A stretch of DNA of 64,000 nucleotides from CBDAQR01 sp965199055 (GCA_965199055.1 CBDAQR010000008.1:230215-294214), one strand, 5' to 3'; shown: positions 33,114-42,629, counted from the first letter of the stretch. The notes: generated by a model from the sequence alone, not told the origin. A program made the numbers and translations.

Positions 33114-34967
33114 CTAGAGTAGAGACCTGTACTCAGGCTCACTCATCCCCTGAACATTATGCTTTTCGGCCTTGGCTATCTTGCTGGCGCCAACCTTTTC
33201 ACCCGCTACAAGTATGTCAGTAGCTCCTGATACGCTGCTTCGTACCTCGGCGCCCAGTGACCTGGCGTGATCCTGCATAGCACTGCGACTCTCGCTCATT
33301 GAGCCAGTGAACACGATCTTCTTCCCAGCGATCGCACTGTAAGAGGCTACTGATGCTTCTGAGCTATGACGAAGAGCGAACCCGCGACTGAGCATCACCT
33401 CGATCTCATCGATTCGAGCCCCGATCTCGTTCGCAATACTTTCGCTAGTGATAGCGCCGAAGCCCCGTATAGCGGATAAGTCTTCAGCTGTGATCCCGCG
33501 CAAGGTGGTGACGTGCCTCTGGGTCAGCAGCTTTCTTGAGTCGCCGCGGCCCAGGTGGCGGATGCCGAATGCTGCCAGCCACCGCCAGTCCTCAATCTCG
33601 TCCTGCTGTGAGCGTGCAAGCTCGGCTATCAGGTTCTCGCTTTGCTTGGGGCCAAAGCCCATGGACTCGAAATCAGAAACACTGAGGTCATAGATCTGCC
33701 CAATGCTGGTGACATTGTTTTCCACCAGCGCATCACAAGTAAAAGGTCCAAACCCATCCACATTTCCCAGGATGGCGAAGAAGTGTTCCAGCTGAGCACC
33801 GAGCTTCGCGTTGCACGCGTGGTTATGGCAGTAAAGAAAGTCATCCTCCATGGTTGTCTCGTGATCGCAGCTGGGGCAGGAATTAGGGACGCTTCCGCCC
33901 TCCCCGCGCTTCACGACCTCAATGATCTTGGGGATAACCTCTCCAGACCGGGTGATGCGAAGCTCCCCGCCGATCCCGATACCTTGTGCTAAGACGTTGC
34001 CGGCATGGTGAGCAGTAACGTTTTCCACCGTGGCCCCGGAAAGCCGTACGGGTGATACCTGTAACACAGGAGTGATACGCCCTCCTCGGCCCACACTCCA
34101 GGTGATGCCTTCAACGGTGACAACAGCCATTTCGCCCACCGTCTTGCGCGCAACCACCCAGTTGTTGTGATGGCTGGTGCTGCCCAACTCGGCTTGCACC
34201 TCTATGTTAGTTACTTCGATAACGGTGCCGTCAGTTAGTGAATCCACCTCACTGTTCAACCGGGCGGCTAGATCGTCTATCTGTTCAATCAGCTCCACCC
34301 CTGAAACCGTCGCCGCAGGAAGGCTGGCAAACATAGCCAAGCGTATGGCGCCAGACTCGAGTGCCTCCATGGCGCGCTCTGAGAGAGTGTCAGCCGAAAT
34401 CAGGCCGGACACAAAGTTGCGTGGATGCTCAAATTCATCAGAAAGATGCTCATCGAAGTAGGCTTGAGAACAGATCAACTCCCCAACATCGCCCTCGCCC
34501 ACTATCACGATGCCCTCCCCCAGCTTATGTGTGATGTCATTGCCCGTAAGTCCGTCGCCACGTGTCGCAAACACCCCTGCACGATAGGCTGCCGCTACGC
34601 CATCAAGTTTAGGCGTAATGCGATAGGCGACCTCGTCGGCGGCCAACCCCACGCTCGCCGCGGCCTTTTCTACTCGCGCAATAAATCTTCTCAGCTCATC
34701 AATCGTGTAAACCTTATCGGTGCTCAGCATTGGCACAGGATGCCGAACCTTTCCCGCGCCAATCGAAGGCTCAACCTCCACCTGGTGCAGGAATGGATGA
34801 TCGGGGTGTCTTCGCTCTAGTTCGGCGAGGTAAATGTGGTCGTAGGCCTCGTCCGACATGATTGGGGAGCCGCTGCGATATGCGTCATTGGCACTCTGCA
34901 GGGTCGATAGGAGGGTGTCGAGGTCCATTGCTGCCAAATTAGCAGCATCGTCGTGAGAAGGGATCAT
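33114..34967 (-). CDS. Divergent NAD-dependent DNA ligase
   Basis: A 617-residue LigA-type protein, shorter than the usual 670. Visible parts: domain Ia (SPIMSDEAYDHIYLAELERR), the adenylation lysine in TPKLDGVAA (K120), TRGDGLTGNDIT, an OB-fold region (VGRGGRITPVLQVSPVRLSG), a four-cysteine zinc finger (CPSC ... CHNHAC), helix-hairpin-helix repeats and a C-terminal BRCT domain (KKIVFTGSMSESRSAMQDHA). It seals nicks using NAD. AAAGGAAC stands before the ATG. Its divergence and location suggest a plasmid or phage ligase in addition to a chromosomal ligA. Confidence 0.88.
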   Translation of the reverse strand: MIPSHDDAANLAAMDLDTLLSTLQSANDAYRSGSPIMSDEAYDHIYLAELERRHPDHPFLHQVEVEPSIGAGKVRHPVPMLSTDKVYTIDELRRFIARVEKAAASVGLAADEVAYRITPKLDGVAAAYRAGVFATRGDGLTGNDITHKLGEGIVIVGEGDVGELICSQAYFDEHLSDEFEHPRNFVSGLISADTLSERAMEALESGAIRLAMFASLPAATVSGVELIEQIDDLAARLNSEVDSLTDGTVIEVTNIEVQAELGSTSHHNNWVVARKTVGEMAVVTVEGITWSVGRGGRITPVLQVSPVRLSGATVENVTAHHAGNVLAQGIGIGGELRITRSGEVIPKIIEVVKRGEGGSVPNSCPSCDHETTMEDDFLYCHNHACNAKLGAQLEHFFAILGNVDGFGPFTCDALVENNVTSIGQIYDLSVSDFESMGFGPKQSENLIAELARSQQDEIEDWRWLAAFGIRHLGRGDSRKLLTQRHVTTLRGITAEDLSAIRGFGAITSESIANEIGARIDEIEVMLSRGFALRHSSEASVASYSAIAGKKIVFTGSMSESRSAMQDHARSLGAEVRSSVSGATDILVAGEKVGASKIAKAEKHNVQGMSEPEYRSLL

Positions 34968-35067
34968 GTAAGTTCCTTTTGCGTTGCCATGAGGGCAATG
35001 TAGCTGTACCAGGCCGCGCATGAGCAAAGGAGGAAAGCGCTGCTCATTCTGGCGCGACCGGCCGAAA

Positions 35068-35208
35068 CTAGAAGTCGAGGGGCAGCTGTTCTTCTTTGTA
35101 CTCCAGAGGCGAATCTTCAAGTTCGCCAAGCATATACTCACCCAGCTGGCGCCAGATCTCAGACTCTTTGACCTGTTTCTCTTGGGCGGATTCTTTCTTT
35201 TCGGTCAT
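35068..35208 (-). CDS. Small hypothetical protein, 46 aa
   Basis: Starts MTEKKESAQEKQVKESEIWR and ends EDSPLEYKEEQLPLDF, charged and helical. It lies upstream of the ligase gene on the same strand. No good ribosome-binding site at this ATG; a GTG start at 35271 in the same frame is possible. Confidence 0.4.
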   Translation of the reverse strand: MTEKKESAQEKQVKESEIWRQLGEYMLGELEDSPLEYKEEQLPLDF

Positions 35209-35442
35209 TCGGGGATGCCGTTCTTTGATGCTAGCGTGATCCAACTCACCCCATGGCCTCCTGCCGAGCACATTACGCAGGCAACTATGACTAGATGCCT
35301 ACCAACCTGTCCAAAGGAATCTGGACATTTTACAAGTTTAGTGAACGACCTCTTTACGTTCCAGGCCCTGCCTCATCAAAGCGTGCATCTGAGAGATCCC
35401 TGATGTAAGGCCATAGTGCTCTTACATGATAAAATTGGTGCA

Positions 35443-36132
35443 ATGTACGGGCCGTATCTTATAGATCATGGAGAGAACCTGACCGGCAAGGATTACTTCG
35501 TCGGCGACGTGCACGGGGAGCACGCTGCATTGATGTCTGCCCTAAATGCGAGGGGATTTGATCCGGGTAAAGACCGCCTCTTCTCTACTGGTGATTTGGT
35601 CGATCGAGGCGAAGATAGCTACAAGTGTTTGGCGCTTGTTAACGAGCCATGGTTCTATGCTGTTCTTGGCAACCACGAAGACTTGTTGATTGACGCGTTA
35701 TCGAAGAACAGGATCGATACCGAGTACGCTGTGGCTCTACACTGCAGGAACGGCGGCGAGTGGGCGCAGAGCCTTGATCGGAGACAAGCAGCCCTGTGCA
35801 TTAAGTGGGCCCAGTCCCTACCCTTAGCGAGGCAGCTCACTTACCGCGGAAAGAGGCTAGGAGTAATCCACTCTGACTGGCGACGGGCGTGGAGCGCCCT
35901 TTCGATCAAAGAACAAATGCGCCCCGCTGAGGTCGAATATGCATTGTGGGCACGGCCGGAAGCCATCCGTAAAAATGCAGGCGCGGCAGAGGGCGTGAAC
36001 GGGATAGTAACAGGCCACAATCATTGCTCGGCTCCCAAGCTTGTTGGAAGGAACCTCTGTATAGATACTTTGGCGATGGGCGGCGAATTGACCATCCTTG
36101 ATACAGCCGAGGTATTCACCTTCCTCGAATAG
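35443..36132 (+). CDS. PPP-type metallophosphatase
   Basis: A 229-residue protein with the phosphoprotein phosphatase motifs: YFVGDVHGEHAAL (D-x-H), FSTGDLVDRGEDS (GD-x-x-DRG), AVLGNHEDLLID (GNHE), then VIHSDW and GIVTGHNHC. These bind two metal ions. The lambda-phosphatase/PrpA-like bacterial forms act on phosphoproteins or on Ap4A. An upstream GTG (35416) could add nine residues. Its neighbours (ligase, Fic, nucleotidyltransferase) all handle nucleotides or modified proteins. Confidence 0.88.
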   Translation: MYGPYLIDHGENLTGKDYFVGDVHGEHAALMSALNARGFDPGKDRLFSTGDLVDRGEDSYKCLALVNEPWFYAVLGNHEDLLIDALSKNRIDTEYAVALHCRNGGEWAQSLDRRQAALCIKWAQSLPLARQLTYRGKRLGVIHSDWRRAWSALSIKEQMRPAEVEYALWARPEAIRKNAGAAEGVNGIVTGHNHCSAPKLVGRNLCIDTLAMGGELTILDTAEVFTFLE

Positions 36133-36281
36133 CCCTTGCGCGCACCCTGGGGTCGCTCTTGCGTTTTAGCCACTGCCCCACCAAAGCGTGCGCGGGCCCA
36201 ACCTGCCGCCCCCCAAGGTACGGAATTTCTTGGTGCAGCAGCTGAAAAAGGGAGCAGTTTGCTTCGTGTTATCATTCATCT

Positions 36282-37139
36282 ATGTCCAATCTGCCAGACA
36301 GAATAAAGTTTCTAGATGGGCTTGACCCCGACCTGCGTGCTACAACGCTTAAGCAGCTCAAAGTTCTCTGGACCCACACTTCAACAGCCATAGAGGGTAA
36401 CTCGCTCTCACTAGGAGAGACCCAGTTTGTTCTAGAAGAAGGGCTAACGATTTCTGGCAAGCCACTTAAGGATCACCAAGAGGTAGTTGGGCATGGCCAT
36501 GCAATCGATGCGCTGTACGGGATGTTGGGACGCGAGATATCCGAAGCGGATTTCTATGAGCTCCATCACTTGGTGCTGACAGAAAAAGTTACGGATATCT
36601 ACAAACCATACGGGGCTTGGAAGAACGAACCGAACGGAACCTCAGTGGTTGACGATTCGGGGCGCCAGGTGTTCATTGATTATGCGATGCCCAAAGAAGT
36701 ACCGGCCCTCATGCGCAAAGTCATTGACTCCATAAACACTCACTCTAATGCAGATATAGGCGCCGATGACGCTCATCGGATTTATGCTGATATTCATATA
36801 GCGATCGTGACCGGTCATCCTTTCTGGGACGGTAATGGCCGCATAGCAAGACTTGCAGCTAACCTTCCACTCCTGAATGCGGGGCTCCCTCCCGTTGTAA
36901 TTTCGCAATCGCAGCGTCGGGAGTACCTACAGGCATTGGCGGAGTATCAAGTCCTATGCGGACCGGTCACCGCCGAAACTGGCCCCTGGGTGAAGGGCAT
37001 CAGTTACTTGAATTTCCAGGATGTATGTCGAGAAGCTTATGATGCTACCAAACAAATACTTGACTCAGCCTTTGCCCAGCAAACCAAGCGTGAGGCTGCC
37101 ATAACTAGCAAGCCCAATCCACCGTCAATTGATATGTAG
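36282..37139 (+). CDS. Fic-family protein with N-terminal inhibitory motif
   Basis: A 285-residue Fic enzyme. The inhibitory helix motif STAIEGN is at residues 34-40 and the catalytic loop HPFWDGNGRIAR at about 179-190. The glutamate of the first motif blocks productive ATP binding until released (class II Fic). It transfers AMP or another nucleotide moiety to target proteins. Unlike the fragment at 9666, it is complete and differs in sequence. Confidence 0.92.
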   Translation: MSNLPDRIKFLDGLDPDLRATTLKQLKVLWTHTSTAIEGNSLSLGETQFVLEEGLTISGKPLKDHQEVVGHGHAIDALYGMLGREISEADFYELHHLVLTEKVTDIYKPYGAWKNEPNGTSVVDDSGRQVFIDYAMPKEVPALMRKVIDSINTHSNADIGADDAHRIYADIHIAIVTGHPFWDGNGRIARLAANLPLLNAGLPPVVISQSQRREYLQALAEYQVLCGPVTAETGPWVKGISYLNFQDVCREAYDATKQILDSAFAQQTKREAAITSKPNPPSIDM

Positions 37140-37279
37140 GCAGCCCTAGACTAGGGAGTTTGCCCGTACTCTTATATGAGAGTTTTTGCAGATCGTGCCA
37201 CACCACTGCTAGCACGGTGGTTGAGCATGATAGACTGGCGGGAGCCTAATAAATAATCAGAAATGGGGGTCTTATTAGC

Positions 37280-37819
37280 ATGCAAACCAAAGCGACATAC
37301 CTTTTCATCATATGCTTCTATGCCCCGGCTCTCGTAAACGCAGCCGTCCCTCTTAGCATTGAGCTCTGCCACCAGGTGATTACAGAAAAGTTAGACTCCC
37401 AAGGCGTACTGGACACCCGTTTGGTGGAAGGCTCACTTCGCCACTTAGAAAGAGACGGCGGCCATGAGGTCGCAGGCCTGAGATTACAGGTTTCGGACGG
37501 CGACCCCGTTCCAGTGGTCTGCGAATTCAGGAGCGATTCTTCGCTAACTAACGTTTGTTTTAATGGTGATTCTCTGATGAAACAGGGATCGTGTCCCGAC
37601 TATGGGTCCCTCGCGGAACTCGCTTTTGCAGATCCTTCAGACACGCTTCGCGAGAGGTGCTTTACCAAAGCTCTCGAAATCTTCACTAATAGCAATTTTG
37701 ACGCGAGCATAACCGAAGATACTCAGAACGCCACTTTCGTGAGTATCCGACAAGGGCTCGCGGCGTGGTTTTCGTCCATGCAGAACCTGGGCAGCTGGAC
37801 TACTCGCATTATCCGATAG
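37280..37819 (+). CDS. Secreted hypothetical protein, possibly frameshifted
   Basis: A signal peptide (MQTKATYLFIICFYAPALVN-A) is followed by a 155-residue domain with five cysteines (ELCHQVITEKLD, VVCEFRSDSSLTNVCFNG). The frame ends at 37819, but from about 37765 a second frame continues with plausible coding sequence to 38004. A single indel near 37770 would join the two into one protein of about 240 residues. The family is not recognised. Confidence 0.5.
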   Translation: MQTKATYLFIICFYAPALVNAAVPLSIELCHQVITEKLDSQGVLDTRLVEGSLRHLERDGGHEVAGLRLQVSDGDPVPVVCEFRSDSSLTNVCFNGDSLMKQGSCPDYGSLAELAFADPSDTLRERCFTKALEIFTNSNFDASITEDTQNATFVSIRQGLAAWFSSMQNLGSWTTRIIR

Positions 37820-38004
37820 AGAGATGGAATGAGTTCGGCGTCAAGAAGGAGGAAGGCTCGGATGTTTACGTAATGTACTATCAAAGTATGCACCCATTCA
37901 TATACGATTTCTCGAACCTTTCATTAGGTATTGTAGAGAGACCTTCACACGGGGCCAAGGGGCCAGTAGTGCAGAGAGTAAAGTGTATCTCCACTGCTAT
38001 GTAA
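37765..38004 (+). other. Likely displaced C-terminal part of the preceding gene
   Basis: A frame overlapping the end of the previous gene reads EPGQLDYSHYPIERWNEFGV, later VYVMYYQSMHPFIYDFSNLS and ends CISTAM. It has no ribosome-binding site. Codon pattern and the shared region suggest the C-terminal half of one interrupted gene. Confidence 0.4.
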
Positions 38005-38161
38005 ACTCAGATCTTCTGGATTGAATCCTGCTCTGGGTGCAAGGCCGGTGCTCCATGCACGCTATTCACCCAGAGCCGGTTTCAAACATCTACGTTTTGG
38101 TTGAAATGCCGGCTAGGTCGATGCGCTCGTCACGTAATGTGGGATAGCCCCACAGGTTTAT

Positions 38162-39259
38162 TTACATCCCCATGGACGGCGACGGCGATCCTCCGCTTGG
38201 GGAAGGCTCATCGTTCAATCCGCGTATATAGTCAACAATGGGCGCCTTGATGTCACCTGGCAAAGCGCCCAGTCCCATCTCAAACTGCTGGAAGAACTTT
38301 CCAGAGGGGTACGCATATGCGGCGTCGATCGCACTCCACAAATCACCGGGCCTCCTTTGCAACAAGCAATCAACTAATTGGGTAGCCTGCGCTGCGTCTT
38401 TCATTCCCTTCGCAGCATCTTGGGCTGATCGCCTCTGGCTTAGCACAAGCTTATGTACGGCAAACCGGCCTGGTGCCGGAACATTTACCACAACCCCCTC
38501 TTTGTGCAATAGGACCGCTTTTTGCGTATCTTCGAGAATGTAATCCAAAAACCGAAGCGGCTTGGCGTATGAATCAATGCCCTTAACGTGCACGGGGCCG
38601 TCTGCCGGCGGACCGAGTTCCGGAGTCACGAGGTCAACTCTAAACTCCTCTCCTCTAATCCGGTAGCTAGTCGATGGGTGCTTGCGATTCAACAGCGGCA
38701 CCTCCAGCATCCCGGTTTCGGCGCTGAGAATAGTCTTTGATAGTGATGGCATTCCTTCTGGGACAGCGACCAGGCATTCGTTACTGGCAGCGAGATCAAC
38801 GTCCATCGTGAGCATTAGTTTTTCTGCCCAGGCCACGCCCAGCATGTTGCCAATTGCTTGAAACGCATAGGAGCCAATGACGACTCCTCCTGCCCTGAAT
38901 AGTCCGGACTGCTCAATCGCAGAAAGGACCTTATAGGCTCGATGCGAAAGAGATGTGCAGCCGCCATTTATGGCCATAGCTACCAGTTTCTCCAGAGAGC
39001 TTTGATCGAGCTCGCCCTCCTTCCACCTGGTCTTTTGAGTCTCAATACGACTGCGAAGCTCCTTGGTGTCCTGGCCAAGGTAATACTGTTTTCGAGAGTC
39101 CCCCAGCGTATGCTGGAGATACCAATACTTCTTGCCCTTCACCAGCTTAGAGGTGAAGCTGAAGCCTGTACCTTTGGCTATCTCGCTGCTGAGGGAGCGA
39201 TCTAACAGCTCCGAATAGAGAGTTGCCGCTGTACTATCTAGTTCTTTATATCTGGGCAT
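38162..39259 (-). CDS. GSU2403-family nucleotidyltransferase-fold protein
   Basis: A 365-residue protein. After a helical N-terminal part with KKYWYLQHTLGDSRKQYYLG, it shows the nucleotidyltransferase core GGVVIGSYAFQAIGNMLGV and TMDVDLAAS with its aspartates, then a region ending VHKLVLSQRRS. This fits the GSU2403 family of putative nucleotidyltransferases, found on islands and of unknown role. The ATG at 39259 is preceded directly by a large palindrome. The proline-serine-rich tail looks flexible. Confidence 0.8.
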   Translation of the reverse strand: MPRYKELDSTAATLYSELLDRSLSSEIAKGTGFSFTSKLVKGKKYWYLQHTLGDSRKQYYLGQDTKELRSRIETQKTRWKEGELDQSSLEKLVAMAINGGCTSLSHRAYKVLSAIEQSGLFRAGGVVIGSYAFQAIGNMLGVAWAEKLMLTMDVDLAASNECLVAVPEGMPSLSKTILSAETGMLEVPLLNRKHPSTSYRIRGEEFRVDLVTPELGPPADGPVHVKGIDSYAKPLRFLDYILEDTQKAVLLHKEGVVVNVPAPGRFAVHKLVLSQRRSAQDAAKGMKDAAQATQLVDCLLQRRPGDLWSAIDAAYAYPSGKFFQQFEMGLGALPGDIKAPIVDYIRGLNDEPSPSGGSPSPSMGM

Positions 39260-39267
39260 CACGGGTT

Positions 39268-39295
39268 ATACTCAATGTATGCATACTTTGAGTAT
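39268..39295. promoter_or_regulatory. 28-bp palindrome upstream of the nucleotidyltransferase gene
   Basis: Arms ATACTCAA and TTGAGTAT enclose TGTATGCATACT, itself containing the 10-base palindrome GTATGCATAC. The site begins nine bases before the start codon, so it is a likely operator or autoregulatory site. Confidence 0.55.
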
Positions 39296-39444
39296 AGCTT
39301 TTATTGCGTTGTTTTCAATCTATCCGCACTGGCGACAACTCAGCGCGGTCACGCCTTTGGCGCAAATCTATGTGACTGCACGCTGTGCAAGAGCGCCTGA
39401 CACTTTCGTCGGGCGCCAGGCGCACTGGGTGCTAGGAGACAACT

Positions 39445-39480
39445 ATGGCAATGCACGCTATGGGTGAAGTTCAAGTGTAA
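39445..39480 (+). pseudogene. 5' stub of a gene cut by IS copy 4
   Basis: AGGAG lies six bases before an ATG that opens MAMHAMGEVQ, then runs into the IS at 39476 and stops on its TAA. The rest of the gene is not seen in the window. Confidence 0.45.
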
Positions 39481-39549
39481 GTACCCCGTAAAATAGCGCC
39501 ACTCATACGTAGAAATTTCTATAAACTAACGTGATAGGAGTTTTTACAT

Positions 39550-39813
39550 ATGCGCAAATCGAAGTTCAGCGAAACGCAGATTGTGGCGTTTCTCAAACAA
39601 GCAGAAAGCGGAGTGCCGGTTCCGGACATATGTCGAGAGCATGGCATTGGACTCAGCACCTTTTACAAGTGGCGCTCTAAGTACGGTGGAATGGAAGCCT
39701 CCGATGTACGGCGGCTCAAGGAACTTGAAGAAGAGAACCGCAAGCTCAAGCAGATGTATGCCGATCTCAGCCTGAAGAGTCAGATGCAGGAAGAGATCAT
39801 AAAAAAGCTTTAG
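39550..39813 (+). CDS. IS3-family transposase OrfA (copy 4)
   Basis: Identical protein to OrfA of copy 1. Intact. Confidence 0.93.
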   Translation: MRKSKFSETQIVAFLKQAESGVPVPDICREHGIGLSTFYKWRSKYGGMEASDVRRLKELEEENRKLKQMYADLSLKSQMQEEIIKKL

Positions 39814-39845
39814 GGCCAGTCCATCGTCGGCAGTGGGTTGATCGT

Positions 39846-40625
39846 TTGCGCAAGGATTACCCTGTCAGCATTCGAGCGGCCTGTGGTGCAGCCGCGCTAA
39901 GTCGCACGGCGTATTACTACACGCCCAAGCGAGTAGATGATAGTGAGCTGATTGATGCGTTGCTGGCCTTGGTTGAGAAGCACCCTCGCTGGGGTTTTCC
40001 AAAGCTGTGTAAGCGGCTCAGAGCGTTGGGTAAACGTTGGAATCACAAACGGATTTACCGTGTTTATATGGAGTTAAAACTGAATATACGGCGTAAAGTA
40101 AAACGCAGGATACCGAATAGGAATCCGTTGCCATTGCGCGTTCCTAGATCAGCCAATATCTGTTGGTCGATGGATTTTATGAGCGATACCTTGCGTCACG
40201 GTCATCGGTTTCGCACGTTCAATGTGGTTGATGATTTCAATCGAGAAGTGTTAGCGATAGATATCAATTCGGGCATTACTACGGAGCGAGTGATACATAC
40301 ATTAGATCGTATTGCAGCCTGGCGAGGCTATCCCGCTATTATCAGGGTTGATAATGGCCCTGAATTTACATCAGGGGCGTTGGCTGAATGGGCGCAAGCG
40401 CATGGAATTCAGATCGATTTCATCAAGCCCGGCAAGCCTTACCAAAATGGATTTATCGAACGTTTTAATCGCACGTATCGAGAGGAAGTATTGGACTTAT
40501 ATCTGTTCGAGACATTGCAGGAAGTTCGAGAGATCACGGATGACTGGATCGTGTTGTATAACCATGAACGACCCCATGATGGATTGAACGATATGACACC
40601 CGTTCAATACCGAGAAGTGGCTTAA
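39846..40625 (+). CDS. IS3-family transposase OrfB (copy 4)
   Basis: Identical protein to OrfB of copy 1. Intact. Confidence 0.93.
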   Translation: MRKDYPVSIRAACGAAALSRTAYYYTPKRVDDSELIDALLALVEKHPRWGFPKLCKRLRALGKRWNHKRIYRVYMELKLNIRRKVKRRIPNRNPLPLRVPRSANICWSMDFMSDTLRHGHRFRTFNVVDDFNREVLAIDINSGITTERVIHTLDRIAAWRGYPAIIRVDNGPEFTSGALAEWAQAHGIQIDFIKPGKPYQNGFIERFNRTYREEVLDLYLFETLQEVREITDDWIVLYNHERPHDGLNDMTPVQYREVA

Positions 40626-40766
40626 TTTTTCTATGAATGGGTGGTTAGCTGTTTGGGGTATTTACAACTTTGTGGCACTAGGCGGCACCGGTCATTGAAT
40701 GTCTTCGTTTGAGGCCTAAGAATACTCTCGAATCATCACTGATTGACGGTTGTCGAGGGGACAAAA

Positions 40767-40895
40767 ATGCAAGCATTTGATGTCGGTATCGCACTAGCGG
40801 CTAAAGCCGAAAGCTCATGTAATGATCGCGCACGCAAGACATACGCCGTAATTGCCGACAAACACGTTAGTGTGCCTGAGGAGACCAAGTTGTGA
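40767..40895 (+). CDS. Small hypothetical protein, 42 aa (cargo copy B)
   Basis: Identical to the small ORF at 4865-4993. Confidence 0.4.
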   Translation: MQAFDVGIALAAKAESSCNDRARKTYAVIADKHVSVPEETKL

Positions 40896-40937
40896 TCGTT
40901 TTCATGTAAAGACCCTTGAAACCTTAACGCCAAATTA

Positions 40938-40993
40938 ATATCATTTGTGATATCAAAAACGACGAGGCGGATAAAAAACTATCACGAATGATA
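40938..40993. promoter_or_regulatory. Paired HipB-type operators (cargo copy B)
   Basis: The same two TATCA-N4-TGATA repeats as at 5036-5091. Confidence 0.6.
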
Positions 40994-41329
40994 TTTATTA
41001 AGCTTTCCAAATTTGTACCAGAGGATGAAATTCTCAAAGAGTTTGCAAAGCGTCTTGCAAGGATACGCAAGGCACAAGGCTATTCTCAAACCGAATTTGC
41101 AAAGGAAGCGGGCATTGGTGTTGCTACATTGCGCCGTATCGAAGGTGGCCAGGACAGCCAGTTTGAAACATGGCTGAAAATTCTCAAAGCATTGGACCGG
41201 ATGCCTGCCCTTGATGCACTCCTGCCGGAAACATTCAATTCTCCGATGGCAGAAGCACTCGCTGGGAAATCCCGGAAGCGCAAAAAACCATCTCCCTCAT
41301 CCGGTATCGTGTGGGGAGATGAAGCTTAA
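40988..41329 (+). CDS. hipB: HipB-type antitoxin (cargo copy B)
   Basis: Identical to the protein at 5086-5427; XRE helix-turn-helix, coupled to hipA. Two identical hipBA modules in one replicon mean that HipB from either copy can neutralise both toxins. Confidence 0.88.
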   Translation: MIFIKLSKFVPEDEILKEFAKRLARIRKAQGYSQTEFAKEAGIGVATLRRIEGGQDSQFETWLKILKALDRMPALDALLPETFNSPMAEALAGKSRKRKKPSPSSGIVWGDEA

Positions 41330-42627
41330 TGAGTACGGCGACCGTCAAACTATGGGGCACTACCATAGGCTATGTTTCAATGGATCATGGTGAGCGCTAT
41401 GCACGATTTGAATATGATCCTGCATTTGTGGAGTTGGGCGTAGAACCTGCCCCGAGACACATGCCCGTTCGTACGGGTTATATTTATCAGTTTGAAGGGC
41501 TGCATCCCAGATCATTTTACGGACTGCCCGGCATGATCGCCGACAGTCTTCCTGACAAATATGGTAACAAACTTATTGATGTCTGGCTCAATCAGACTGG
41601 ACGAGACCGAAAGTCGTTCAACGCCGTTGATCGCCTTTGTTACACCGGCACACGCGGCATGGGCGCGCTCGAATTTGAGCCAGTCATCGAGACTGATGCA
41701 ACGAAAGACAAGCGCCTTGAAATCCGCGATCTCATCAATCTCGCCTCAATGGCCTTTGCAGACAGAGAAACACTCAACACCAAACTTACACCGGGCAAGG
41801 AAGAAACCGCTTTACTGGACATTCTCAGTGTCGGGACATCTGCCGGCGGTGCTCGAGCAAAAGCTATCATTGCCTATAACCCGGAGACAACAGAAGTTCG
41901 ATCAGGGCAGTTAGACCTGCCACCCGACTTTGAACACTGGCTGATTAAGTTTGATGGCGTTGCTTTCAGTGGAGACTGGGGCGTAGCCGACCCGTCCGGC
42001 TATGGCCTTCTGGAATATAGCTACCATCTTATGGCGAGAGCCTGCGGCATCGACATGATGGAAAGCCACCTGTTCAGTGAGAATGGCCGTAATCATTTCA
42101 TGACAAGGCGCTTTGACCGCGATGAACAGGGTAGCAAGAAATTTGTTCAGACGTTCGCCGCTGTTGCGCATTTTGATTATTATGAAAGTGGCGCTTATTC
42201 CTATGAACAGCTCTTCACAACGATGCGTGAGTTGGACATGCCGCAAAGTGCGATTGAAGAGCAGTTTCGCCGAATGATCTTCAATGTCGTCGGGTGCAAT
42301 CAGGACGACCATGTGAAGAACTTTGGTTTCATGATGGATCGCCAGGGCAACTGGGACATCACGCCTGCTTATGATCTTTGCCACGCCGAAGGCAGTGACT
42401 TTACACGATTTCACCAGTTGAGTCTCAACAATAAGACAAGTGACTTCACGGTCGAAGACCTCAAGCATCTTGCAAAATTTGCCCGGCTACCACGTAACCG
42501 GGAGAAGATCGTCCTTGAACAGACCGTTGATGCGTTCTCGACATGGCATCAAACCGCAAAAGATCTGGACATACCAAAGACGCTGCAGGAACATGTCTTG
42601 CGGACGTTGAGGCTATCATGGGACTAG
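41329..42627 (+). CDS. hipA: HipA-type kinase toxin (cargo copy B)
   Basis: Identical to the protein at 5427-6725, with SVGTSAGGARAK, NQDDHVKNFG and ITPAYDL all present. The second dose of the same toxin. Confidence 0.93.
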   Translation: MSTATVKLWGTTIGYVSMDHGERYARFEYDPAFVELGVEPAPRHMPVRTGYIYQFEGLHPRSFYGLPGMIADSLPDKYGNKLIDVWLNQTGRDRKSFNAVDRLCYTGTRGMGALEFEPVIETDATKDKRLEIRDLINLASMAFADRETLNTKLTPGKEETALLDILSVGTSAGGARAKAIIAYNPETTEVRSGQLDLPPDFEHWLIKFDGVAFSGDWGVADPSGYGLLEYSYHLMARACGIDMMESHLFSENGRNHFMTRRFDRDEQGSKKFVQTFAAVAHFDYYESGAYSYEQLFTTMRELDMPQSAIEEQFRRMIFNVVGCNQDDHVKNFGFMMDRQGNWDITPAYDLCHAEGSDFTRFHQLSLNNKTSDFTVEDLKHLAKFARLPRNREKIVLEQTVDAFSTWHQTAKDLDIPKTLQEHVLRTLRLSWD

Positions 42628-42629
42628 CT

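Larger units (their letters stand above)
39476..40666 (+). mobile_element. IS3-family insertion sequence, copy 4 (1191 bp)
   Basis: Plus-strand copy, intact. It forms the left side of a composite arrangement with copy 5 around the duplicated cargo. Flanks ...tcaag and actttg show no direct repeat. Confidence 0.95.

Noticed and set aside
34967..35141. Ligase start at 35141
   Set aside because: The extra 58 residues do not resemble ligase and the ATG at 34967 has a good ribosome-binding site.
39356..39422. GCGCCTG/CAGGCGC repeat as a terminator
   Set aside because: The loop is 17 bases and no T run follows.
39279..39467. Plus-strand ORF of 62 residues overlapping the palindrome
   Set aside because: It begins inside the palindromic operator, lacks a ribosome-binding site and has no recognisable content.
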